From a virus, in IMG/VR virus record IMGVR_UViG_3300026094_000011, positions 1 through 44,504 of that record: 44,504 nt of DNA; one strand, 5' to 3'. The notes beneath the pieces were generated by a model, which searched no databases, was not told the DNA's origin, and saw nothing but the letters and a program-made list of their open reading frames with translations. The translations under genes were made by a program, and so were the position numbers. Shown here piece after piece: positions 26,990 through 35,204 of this stretch (position 1 is the first letter of the stretch; every line of letters begins with the position of its first letter).

Positions 26990-27331
26990 TTACTCTGTTC
27001 TCGTAACCTGAGGTATAATCTCTACGATTCCTTCAAGAACCTTGAATCGAGTACCAGAAACCGAATCTTCGGCAAAAATATCGTAGACATAACGCCCACC
27101 GCGCATTTGGCTAGTTGTTTCTTCCGGCACAGTAATTTCAATTTCTCCATCATTCGCATCTGTAATGGAGATAGTAAAATCATATGATGTTTCTGACTGA
27201 TACGTGCGACGAATCTGTCCATCGAACGTCAGGTTTGTAAGCTCAAGAGGATCTGAATTTCTATCCTCGAGAATAATACCTGTCTTGTAGTCAGAACCTT
27301 GATCAATGTAAATATTTGCGTATGTAGCCAT
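26990..27331 (-). CDS. Small beta-sandwich structural protein, predicted leaderless mRNA
   Basis: This 113-aa protein has the pattern IDQGSDYKTGIILEDRNSDP, L.NLTFDGQIRRT, EIEITVPEETT, GRYVYDIFAED, then VLEGIVEIIPQVTR. The pattern is widespread in tail proteins of many phages and resembles the N-terminal domain of baseplate upper proteins that connect fibres to the baseplate. No ribosome binding site precedes the ATG. The perfect late octamer at 27337-27344 sits exactly 5 nt upstream, so transcription from it should start at the A of the ATG. It heads the run of fibre genes. Confidence 0.83.
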   Translation of the reverse strand: MATYANIYIDQGSDYKTGIILEDRNSDPLELTNLTFDGQIRRTYQSETSYDFTISITDANDGEIEITVPEETTSQMRGGRYVYDIFAEDSVSGTRFKVLEGIVEIIPQVTRTE

Positions 27332-27336
27332 GGTAC

Positions 27337-27344
27337 TATTTATA
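27337..27344 (-). promoter_or_regulatory. T4-type late promoter 5 nt before an ATG
   Basis: The minus strand reads TATAAATA, then GTACC and ATG. It is an exact octamer in the 24-nt gap after the 71-aa gene. Placed at -13 to -6, as in T4, it puts +1 on the A of the start codon of the 113-aa gene. Confidence 0.85.
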
Positions 27345-27355
27345 TTTTAATTGAT

Positions 27356-27571
27356 TTACGAATTAATTTTATAGTTTTCATTTTCAAGTATTTCAAGAAT
27401 TTTGCCAAGAGTTTTTTCTACATTTTCAAGTCTATCGGCAAATGCTCTTTTTTCATTTTTCCTTGAAAGAAACTGCTCGTATTCCTGAGTATCATCGGAT
27501 ATAATTGCGCCATTCATGGTATCCTTTTTATATCCACTGTGATTTTGAATTTTAAGATATCGGTCATTCAT
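27356..27571 (-). CDS. Small hypothetical protein with coiled-coil end (71 aa)
   Basis: Unrecognised. The N-terminal half contains MNDRYLKIQNHSGYKKDTMN and a DDTQEYEQFLSRK segment. The second half, RLENVEKTLGKILEILEN, has heptad-like leucine/isoleucine spacing and is probably a short coiled coil. A gene of this size in this place is common beside the DUF4815-type gene in marine T4-like phages. It follows that gene by 6 nt and so shares its transcript. It may be an assembly helper or minor structural protein (inference). Confidence 0.75.
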   Translation of the reverse strand: MNDRYLKIQNHSGYKKDTMNGAIISDDTQEYEQFLSRKNEKRAFADRLENVEKTLGKILEILENENYKINS

Positions 27572-27577
27572 TTAAAT

Positions 27578-30500
27578 TTAGTCTTTAATTGCAATAACTC
27601 GAAGATCACGAATTCTTGGTACACGAGCCTCATCAGTTGATCTCATTACAATCTTTATTGCATGTATATTAAAGTCGTCAGTAAAGGTATTACTATATGA
27701 ATATTCTCTAAACGTATCAAAATTTTCTGTTACCGAGCCATAACTATCTGCCGGAATTTTTTGCCACGGCCTATCATCGATTGGTATACTACTGCCGGTT
27801 TCACGGACCTTATAAAAGACATCGATATTGGTCCCTGACGGTCTGTTTGCATCAAAGAATACTCGAATTTCATTTGCTGGATTAATAAGCTCGACCGCCT
27901 TGGTTATATAACGAGCAGCCGCCTCATCGGTCTCCGCAATATCATCAGTATCCTCAAGATTATTAATCCGATTTTCTACCGCAAGAAGCGCGATGCGTTT
28001 AATATCAACAAATGGTGATACATTATTACGATCGCTTTCAAGTATTCCTCTTACCGTAACAGATCCGTCGCCATTCTCGATACTTGTGCGTGATCTTTTA
28101 AGATAGTTATCCTCGCCGACGGTAATATTGGTAAAGTTGGAATCGGCGTTCCGTGAGAATTTATCAATTCCTTTAAACTCCCAATTTAACCTTGTATTAG
28201 GATAATTCTGAGTTTCGACGATTGGGTGTATGGTACTAAATGACACATGCTGTGTAGCCAGTATATCAGCGCTACCACTACGAGAACTTATATTTGCTGC
28301 TGTTGTAACCTGTACATAGTATTCATCGGGCTTTATCGGCTCGCTTGATGGGCCCACAGTAACCGTAAGATCAACATCAAATATTTCATTCTCTGGAACC
28401 CCGGCAAATGGACCAGAGTTCGGAGACGTAAAACGTACCGTATCGCCGTCAATCATTGAATGATTCGGATGCAGAACCTTAATGTAATTAGAACCATTCT
28501 CGAATATGAACGGACTCGTTGGAAGTATATTCACATAAGGATCTGCCTCCGTACCAGAATCGTTCGCAGACACCGAGTTCTCAAGAATAATTTGACCTGT
28601 TACGTTTGTGTCAAACTGAGCTCGATTGATCTTGAACTTAAGATCCTCCAACTGTGCCGGAGTCCATGTACTATTATTCTGTGACTTAAATAGCGAACCA
28701 AGAAACGGCTGTTTCGAAATTGTTTCACGAGTCAGGATATCCTGCTGACCCATTTCAGAAGTCCATACCGCAAGTTCTTCAGAATCTGACAGAATTACAA
28801 AACAGTATTCCTCATCTTCTTCAAGATATACCGGTGATGGAAATGTAAACCGAGTTGCGACTGTTGAATCGTCCGAACCTGTTCCTAAATCATTTGGACC
28901 TAAGGTAACGCTGCCATAAGGAGCAATCTCTGCGCCTGGAAATCCATTTTCCATGTTTCGGATTTGTACTGTAACACCAAATTGATTGTCATCAGGAATC
29001 GGGCCAAAGTATACGTCAATTGATGTTATAAATGCTCCATCCTCAAGGCTCATACCAAATGACTGAGCAAGAGGATCTCGGAACCGTCTGAATGGTCTGC
29101 GAGGAGGTGTAGGTGCAGGCGGTCTTGGCGGAGTAGGTCTACGAACTCTAACAGTATTTGATTGTGACACATTACTTGTGTCAATATCAACAATTGTAGT
29201 CGCTTCAAAGAACGTTGATATATCCTCAAGAATACCACTTGCGGAATATGTAGCTGAAGCATCTGTTGTTATGGTTTCCGTATCATCAAGGATCTCGAAT
29301 ATTCTATTACCTGTACGGAATCGAGTATCGTTATTATTAGGAATTTCAAACGTTCCTGAAAGTGTACCCGCAGCCGAGGTTGTAAGCTGTTCTCCCTTAC
29401 TACCGCCATTAGGTGTCACAAAGTTTGAAACATCAACACCATCAAAAAACGCAGTTACATTTGCAAGAGGTTTCATTCCAGTTGCATTAAATTCAATAAC
29501 GCGCGACCGAATAAATGGAACCGCTGATCTGTTTACAACACGATCTCCAAGTCTTTCAGTCTCTGTACTTTCTGATCTTACTGTTCTCTCGCCCGCGCGT
29601 GTACGAATAAGCCTATTGCCACGCCAGAATGTGCGCCACGCTCCCCATACAGTACCAAGACTGCTCTGATTTGCTCGGAATGCCGCCGTAAATTCATTAC
29701 CAGTATCAAGCGTTGTGTCTGGAACACGGCGAGTGGACACCCATGAGTCACTCGATGGATTAAGAATCATTGTGCCGTTAAACGAGAAGTTAACAAAAGG
29801 CTGAATTTTCTCAATCTTACTTGCTCTTTCCTGAGTAACAAGCGCGGTTTCACTATATGGAAGTGTAACTATATTACCAGTAATTTGATAATTAGATCCT
29901 TCCTCATTATCTTCAAGCTGAATTGATTTGGTCGATGATTCTGCTCGAAGTTCACCTAACTGTGGATCAACTCCGGCCCGATAGGTTTCCTTTTGCGCGT
30001 CACCAACATTGTGACCGGTAAATTGATCGACGAGAATACCCGACTTAAATTTATCAACAAATTCACGAGAGAGTGCATCCTGCTCAACAAGATTCAGTGC
30101 ACTATAATACTCGAGATTTTCAATACGATCCTCAAGACGCGCGATATCCTTCATTCTGAATCGAGGATGCTTGACCGGTCTGACATTAATATCATCGGTA
30201 TCAAATGTATATGCATTCATTCGAATATTATAAAGAGTAATGCCGTTATTGATGCCGTTTGGCTCTTCTGGTTCAAGGTCAGGTACACCGGCAATTACAA
30301 AGAACTTACCTTCGGTATTCACACAGATCTTATCACGCCGAGGAAGATAATAAACAAAATCAACAATTGCCTCGGTATCAGGAACAAACGAAACCGGAGT
30401 ATTTGAGAAGTTACCGGATGCATCAATAATCGGTCTTAGATCAATTGAATTTGCAAGTTTGTGTATCACACCACTCTGAGAAGTATATGACGGTATTTCT

Positions 30501-32557
30501 TCATATGAAATTGCTGAATATGAATCAGCGGTAAAGAAATCACCTGACCCATGATTAAAATAATTAAATGTGATGGTTAATTCAGTTTCTGGGGCTGCAA
30601 ATCCGGAACGAAGCCTGAGTGTTGAGATATCATAATAGTTATCTCGCTGTCCGGTATCAAGGATATAATAAGAACTAAAGTCGTTTCCATCACCATCAAC
30701 AATCGAAACAATCTCATATACGTCAGCAAACCCAAGATCAATGGTCGAACCTGGAGTCGCAGATGTAGTAAGAGTCGTATTCAGAATGGGCGTTTTTGTT
30801 TTAATCTGTGCGGATGACTTAAACATTACCGCATAAATTTCGACCTCGTCATTATCATTAATATCAAAATTACTAAGATCAAGAGTTACGGTTTGATTAC
30901 TCGCCGAAACGCTAACCGAATTCGGAGTATTGACGTCGCCGATTGATTCCGCCAAAGTCGATTCATTTACAATGTTGGTGACATATACAAGATAGTCGGT
31001 CACCTCATCTCTAAATTGTTCTGCACTAGCTGCGGTCGAAATTGTAACAGACGAACCTGATACCACAGATGCATATTTTTTAAAGAAATTAAATGATGAA
31101 TTTGTGACAGTATCAACTTCAGAAAATGGAAGATTGTAAATGGATGTCTGATCGGAAGGTTCTTGAAGAACAGTATTGCCAGACTCGACTGAACCTGCTT
31201 GTACTTCACCGGCGAACACCGGAAAAGTTGAATCTGAGAAAAATGTATTAACATCCGCGATCGAATTTGATCCGATAAAACTGAAATTAAAAAGATGGAG
31301 ACGAACAACCGGTTCACCTTCGACAACAGACTGCACTGCATCATATTCAACAGCCTTTACTGTTGCTGTACCAACCTGAGTTAAAGGTTCAACTGGCACG
31401 TTATTTGTATAGCTATGCGCAGCATCAGAATATAGTTTTACTGTACTGAAAGGTTCGGGATGACCAAATAAAGCTTTAACATGAATGTACTCTCCATATT
31501 GAAGAGGTACGAGTGTATTATTAGCAGATTCGGTAGTCCGGGCCTTATCAATATCGATTCGTGTTGTATCGGTAATATTAACACGATAACCTCTAATGTA
31601 AGCCTTACCGGGCTCAAATTCAAGGCGAAGTTTTGTATTATCTGTAGGATGATCCTCAACACCAATCGTAAAGTTATTTAGAACATAGTCTCCAGACTCT
31701 TCGTATGTTCGTCTTGCAAGAGTATCACCAAGGACAGAATATTGAGTTTCCCTGGCTTCTTTCGCAATTTCACCGTCTACGATTCGAGCTATTTCATTAT
31801 AATCAATTAGATTTGCAACGTCATTTTTTAGAACAAGTTGGGCATCAATTTTATATCGATGAGCGCCCGGCGCAGTCTCGTTTGAACTACCTCGAGCATT
31901 ATCAAGTAGTGAAGGGTCCTCTTCTGGTGTAACAAAGGTTTCGTTGGATAAAAGTCCGATCGACACCTCACCTTCAATCTCATCGATGCCAGTATATTTT
32001 GACACGATAACAGATTGGGCATCAACAAGAACAAACTGTTCCCTAAGAAAATATACGCCTCTTTGGACAAGAACGATTGTAGCCTTGCCAGTATATCCTA
32101 CCAGACTCTCAGTTTTTACTGATTCAGTTACACCGTCATTTCGCGTGACTGTAAGATTTTCGTTCTGTGCAAATTCTCCGCCTGTTGTATACGAGATATA
32201 AAAGGTGAGTGGATCACCATTTTCCAAACGAGAGATTGTTGTAATTGTGGCAGAAACGCCAGAAGAGTTTTCAATTCGTGCGCCTTCATAATTATCATTT
32301 TTGTTGCTTGTAAGATTAGGATCTTGAAGCCGAATATATGTAATATCACCAAGAACTTTTACGGCACCGGGAATAACCAAAGAGCCATTTTCAAAAACAT
32401 GATCGCCGAATCTGGAAATTTGTTCCTGAAGAATTGTTTGAAGTTGGGTTAACTCACGAGCTTGAACCGCATAGCCTGGACGAAAAAGAATACGGTGAAA
32501 CTTTTTATTCCTATCATAATCATCAAAATACGGTTCTGTATTAAAGTTTATGGCCAT
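27578..32557 (-). CDS. Large baseplate/tail structural protein, DUF4815-type (1659 aa)
   Basis: The N-terminus MAINFNTEPYFDDYDRNKKF, followed by HRILFRPGYAVQARELTQLQ and GNxV/GDHVFENGSLVIPG, is the signature of the DUF4815 family in marine T4-like phages. The family part covers roughly residues 1-850. A second region around 850-1150 contains AFRANQSSLGTVWGAWRTFW and an Arg/Thr-rich stretch. A proline-arginine-rich linker (about 1140-1165, PPRPPAPTPPRRPF) leads to DPLAQSFGMSLEDGAFITSI and a beta-rich C-terminal region with AVWTSEMGQ. It lies directly after gp8, where T4 has gp9-gp10, so it is probably a baseplate-periphery protein that carries fibres. No enzyme motif. Confidence 0.88.
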   Translation of the reverse strand: MAINFNTEPYFDDYDRNKKFHRILFRPGYAVQARELTQLQTILQEQISRFGDHVFENGSLVIPGAVKVLGDITYIRLQDPNLTSNKNDNYEGARIENSSGVSATITTISRLENGDPLTFYISYTTGGEFAQNENLTVTRNDGVTESVKTESLVGYTGKATIVLVQRGVYFLREQFVLVDAQSVIVSKYTGIDEIEGEVSIGLLSNETFVTPEEDPSLLDNARGSSNETAPGAHRYKIDAQLVLKNDVANLIDYNEIARIVDGEIAKEARETQYSVLGDTLARRTYEESGDYVLNNFTIGVEDHPTDNTKLRLEFEPGKAYIRGYRVNITDTTRIDIDKARTTESANNTLVPLQYGEYIHVKALFGHPEPFSTVKLYSDAAHSYTNNVPVEPLTQVGTATVKAVEYDAVQSVVEGEPVVRLHLFNFSFIGSNSIADVNTFFSDSTFPVFAGEVQAGSVESGNTVLQEPSDQTSIYNLPFSEVDTVTNSSFNFFKKYASVVSGSSVTISTAASAEQFRDEVTDYLVYVTNIVNESTLAESIGDVNTPNSVSVSASNQTVTLDLSNFDINDNDEVEIYAVMFKSSAQIKTKTPILNTTLTTSATPGSTIDLGFADVYEIVSIVDGDGNDFSSYYILDTGQRDNYYDISTLRLRSGFAAPETELTITFNYFNHGSGDFFTADSYSAISYEEIPSYTSQSGVIHKLANSIDLRPIIDASGNFSNTPVSFVPDTEAIVDFVYYLPRRDKICVNTEGKFFVIAGVPDLEPEEPNGINNGITLYNIRMNAYTFDTDDINVRPVKHPRFRMKDIARLEDRIENLEYYSALNLVEQDALSREFVDKFKSGILVDQFTGHNVGDAQKETYRAGVDPQLGELRAESSTKSIQLEDNEEGSNYQITGNIVTLPYSETALVTQERASKIEKIQPFVNFSFNGTMILNPSSDSWVSTRRVPDTTLDTGNEFTAAFRANQSSLGTVWGAWRTFWRGNRLIRTRAGERTVRSESTETERLGDRVVNRSAVPFIRSRVIEFNATGMKPLANVTAFFDGVDVSNFVTPNGGSKGEQLTTSAAGTLSGTFEIPNNNDTRFRTGNRIFEILDDTETITTDASATYSASGILEDISTFFEATTIVDIDTSNVSQSNTVRVRRPTPPRPPAPTPPRRPFRRFRDPLAQSFGMSLEDGAFITSIDVYFGPIPDDNQFGVTVQIRNMENGFPGAEIAPYGSVTLGPNDLGTGSDDSTVATRFTFPSPVYLEEDEEYCFVILSDSEELAVWTSEMGQQDILTRETISKQPFLGSLFKSQNNSTWTPAQLEDLKFKINRAQFDTNVTGQIILENSVSANDSGTEADPYVNILPTSPFIFENGSNYIKVLHPNHSMIDGDTVRFTSPNSGPFAGVPENEIFDVDLTVTVGPSSEPIKPDEYYVQVTTAANISSRSGSADILATQHVSFSTIHPIVETQNYPNTRLNWEFKGIDKFSRNADSNFTNITVGEDNYLKRSRTSIENGDGSVTVRGILESDRNNVSPFVDIKRIALLAVENRINNLEDTDDIAETDEAAARYITKAVELINPANEIRVFFDANRPSGTNIDVFYKVRETGSSIPIDDRPWQKIPADSYGSVTENFDTFREYSYSNTFTDDFNIHAIKIVMRSTDEARVPRIRDLRVIAIKD

Positions 32558-32573
32558 TCCTAATAATCCTTAA

Positions 32574-34718
32574 TTATGAATCTGTTTTGAATTCCAAAAA
32601 CGATCTCACTGTAAACGAAAGATCATCTGATGGCTCAAAAAGTCCACGATTTGTTGTATATAATAAATTACCCGAATATTTATTTACTATTGGCGTGGAC
32701 AAAACGTTTGTCAGGTTATATGTTTGAGAGGGGTCGTCTTTCCTGGAAAATACTAACGACGGTATTTTATAGGATGATGATAACTGCTGCAATTTCACCA
32801 AAGTGCCATTGACACTTATAACACGATATTGTACATTATTATTTATAAGAATTTCGTCGACTTTTATACCGTCGGTATTGCTAAACGATAGTTCAAAATC
32901 CGTAAGTAGTGATCTTTCAACAAGTTTACGATTTCCAGAGAGAGTGCGAGGATTCTGTATAATTCCATACTGCCTATAATCTTGATCAATTAAATCAAGC
33001 AAGGTATCATATCGAACAACCGAATATATTGCAAGAGTTCTTCCAAATAGTTCGGTTACAGCATCAAAACCGTGTCCATTAATTGGAGGGAGAATTGCAT
33101 ATGCTTCAGCAGATATAATATCTGTATTTGCGTCGGGAATTCTTCCTGGGTCGTTTATTGTTACGTTTGCATATGAGTAACCATTACCATATTTGGTCAT
33201 TATAATTTCTTTAATTACGCCGCGCTCAATGATAGGCTCAGCAACCGCACCTTCACCATCTCCTTCTATGGTAATAACTGTATCATCCGAATATCCAGTG
33301 CCTTGATTTGTTAACTTAATAGCATATATGGCACCCTCAACTGAGGTTTGTTCAATAATAGACTGATAGCCCGAAATATCGGAACCTTCAATTAATGATT
33401 CTATATTTGCTCCGCTACCTGATCCATCAACACCAAGTACTGCATAGGTATACCCAGAGCCAGGTGAATCAACAATTACCTTAATTATTTCGCCGGTATC
33501 AGGATCAACAATAGGCACAAATGATGCGCCTGATCCGTCGCCAGATACAGTAATAGTTGTTTCATTATCTATGGGATAATTTACACCAGGATCCTCTATT
33601 GTGGCATTTACAATTGAGCCCTCAAAGACCTGGGCCTTTAAAACCGCAGATGTATTCCCATAAATTCCACTGCCAGAATTAATAGGAAGTACAGTTAAAA
33701 TCGGGTCATCTGAATAGCCGATGCCAGGATCAGAAATTACTAGATCAATAATTGAGCCATTATCCTGAGATACTACTGGAATAATCTCACCACCACCAAC
33801 AACTATACTAAGTTCATCAGTACTATTATAGCCGGCTCCAGGATCTACAATGTCAAAACCTGTAATGCGGCCTTCTATGATAATTGGTTCGATTACTGCA
33901 CCAATGCCAGTTTCAGACAAAATATTAACTCTCGTTCCGGCAAAATAATTTTGACCCGTAGATTCTATAATGCCATCAGATTGAATGAGCTCAGAATCAG
34001 AATCAAGATCATTTAAATCTACACTATCGGGAATAATACTTACATCGGTAATTTCACCATTTACTCCGACCGAAACAATTTTACCTTCAGCACCAAACCC
34101 CGTTGTTGTATCAGATATATCAATTGTCGTGAGCTGATTTGTCGTATATCCAGAACCGCCGGAAACAATATTGACTTCTTCTATCGCGCCATTATTATAG
34201 AACGTATCTGTAAGAGCCTTCTGCACAGGCATGCTTTTATCGTATAAAAACTTGGTAGCCTTGACCGGTGCAATGGTGTACATGTATTTCCACAAGTAAC
34301 CATCAGATGTCCTAAAAGGTTGAGTTGAACGGATTCCTGGCTCAACCAAGGACGGCACTCCACCGCCATTATAAAGACATTTATAGACACCAAAATCGGA
34401 TGTCACGCAATAAAATGGTTTCTTTTCCATATTTAAAGTGTGATCCCAAAAGTCAAATACCTTACCTGACTCCCAATCAATCCGACGAGTCACGATAGAC
34501 GCATTAGTGGGTCTAATTCTATCAAGATATAAAATATTGTCCCTAATACGGCGGTCATACTCAGACGTTCGAGGGAACGCATCGAATTCAGGTTCATCCT
34601 CATCGCCCCAAGGATTTATTTTTCCTAGAAAAAAGTAATAATTACTTTTCTCAAAAAAAATGTCCTCGTATGTCTGATTTACGAGTATATTAAAAAAGTC
34701 GGATCTAACGGTTGACAT
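32574..34718 (-). CDS. 8: Baseplate wedge gp8 with a ~350-aa GxGY repeat insertion
   Basis: This is a wedge subunit of the baseplate. Residues 1-175 carry the gp8 signature: MSTVRSDFFNILVNQTYEDI, YFFLGKINPW, YDRRIRDNILYLDRIRPTNA and the hallmark SDGYLWKYMYTI. The C-terminal part (about 525-714, with LFGRTLAIYSVVRYDTLLDL and GNRKLVERSLLTDFEL) is also gp8-like. T4 gp8 has 334 aa; this one has 714. The excess is almost exactly the segment 175-525. That segment consists of about eight imperfect repeats of 40-50 residues with the core I..I.I.DPGxGY....(V/I)T(V/I).G.GxGA...P. It starts 1 nt after the 146-aa gene. Confidence 0.9.
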   Translation of the reverse strand: MSTVRSDFFNILVNQTYEDIFFEKSNYYFFLGKINPWGDEDEPEFDAFPRTSEYDRRIRDNILYLDRIRPTNASIVTRRIDWESGKVFDFWDHTLNMEKKPFYCVTSDFGVYKCLYNGGGVPSLVEPGIRSTQPFRTSDGYLWKYMYTIAPVKATKFLYDKSMPVQKALTDTFYNNGAIEEVNIVSGGSGYTTNQLTTIDISDTTTGFGAEGKIVSVGVNGEITDVSIIPDSVDLNDLDSDSELIQSDGIIESTGQNYFAGTRVNILSETGIGAVIEPIIIEGRITGFDIVDPGAGYNSTDELSIVVGGGEIIPVVSQDNGSIIDLVISDPGIGYSDDPILTVLPINSGSGIYGNTSAVLKAQVFEGSIVNATIEDPGVNYPIDNETTITVSGDGSGASFVPIVDPDTGEIIKVIVDSPGSGYTYAVLGVDGSGSGANIESLIEGSDISGYQSIIEQTSVEGAIYAIKLTNQGTGYSDDTVITIEGDGEGAVAEPIIERGVIKEIIMTKYGNGYSYANVTINDPGRIPDANTDIISAEAYAILPPINGHGFDAVTELFGRTLAIYSVVRYDTLLDLIDQDYRQYGIIQNPRTLSGNRKLVERSLLTDFELSFSNTDGIKVDEILINNNVQYRVISVNGTLVKLQQLSSSYKIPSLVFSRKDDPSQTYNLTNVLSTPIVNKYSGNLLYTTNRGLFEPSDDLSFTVRSFLEFKTDS
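32840..32847 (-). promoter_or_regulatory. Intragenic late-promoter octamer within gp8
   Basis: The minus strand reads TATAAATA inside the 3' part of the gp8 gene, about 280 nt before the DUF4815-type gene, which has no promoter of its own in its 16-nt gap. It may drive that gene, but at this AT content one or a few copies are expected by chance in coding DNA. Confidence 0.35.
33140..34195 (-). repeat. GxGY protein repeats encoded within gp8
   Basis: About eight divergent repeats of 40-50 codons each carry a PGxGY or GGSGY/GNGY turn (for example SGGSGYTTNQ, DPGAGYNSTD, DPGIGYSDDP, SPGSGYTYAV, NQGTGYSDDT, KYGNGYSYAN). The pattern suggests a stacked beta structure protruding from the baseplate wedge. 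Confidence 0.85.
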
Positions 34719-34719
34719 A

Positions 34720-35160
34720 TTAGTTAATCGTCACATTCCAATTAATTGTAAGAATATCGTCGGCCTCTTTATTAATAACCGGAAAAGTGGTACGACAAAG
34801 CATAATGTTGTCCGACTCTCCGTTAAAAATGCCAGCTTCAACAATAGCACCTGTGGCAACACCGGCATCAAATTCAGCAACGAAGGTTACAATATTTGAG
34901 TTTACTGTCGAACCATCAAGAGCTACGGATGCAAGTTCATTTTCAAGAGAAACGTTACCAACCTCAAGGTTTGCGTTTGAATCACCGACGGCCATTTCTG
35001 ACATGAAGGGCTCTGAATCATCGATCATGCGACGAGCAATAAACTCTTTACCCGTTAACACAACAATGTTTTTAAACTGATGTTTTTCCTTTACGGTACC
35101 ATCGGCCTTCTTGAGTACCACATCAAGAGTACCTGTAGGTTTAATATTGTCATTTACCAT
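34720..35160 (-). CDS. Conserved virion structural protein (146 aa)
   Basis: This protein contains KNIVVLTGKEFIARRM, then MAVGDSNANLEVGNVSLENE, FDAGVATGAIVEAGIFNG and a closing ILTINWNVTIN. The pattern is widespread in small tail or baseplate proteins of podo- and myophages, often beside fibre genes. The fold is probably all-beta. It lies between the 681-aa wedge-like gene and gp8 and has its own late promoter 36 nt upstream with a good AGGAGA ribosome binding site. That suggests it is needed in more copies than its neighbours. A role in fibre attachment is inferred, not shown. Confidence 0.82.
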   Translation of the reverse strand: MVNDNIKPTGTLDVVLKKADGTVKEKHQFKNIVVLTGKEFIARRMIDDSEPFMSEMAVGDSNANLEVGNVSLENELASVALDGSTVNSNIVTFVAEFDAGVATGAIVEAGIFNGESDNIMLCRTTFPVINKEADDILTINWNVTIN

Positions 35161-35196
35161 TTTCTTCCAATCTCCTGTTGTAAAATTCTACGATAC

Positions 35197-35204
35197 TATT
35201 TATC
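35197..35204 (-). promoter_or_regulatory. Near-consensus late promoter for the 146-aa gene
   Basis: The minus strand reads GATAAATA, followed by GTATC. It matches 7 of 8 bases of the octamer, and the GT extension also fits. It overlaps the stop codon of the 681-aa gene and is followed 36 nt later by an ATG with an AGGAGA ribosome binding site. Confidence 0.65.
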
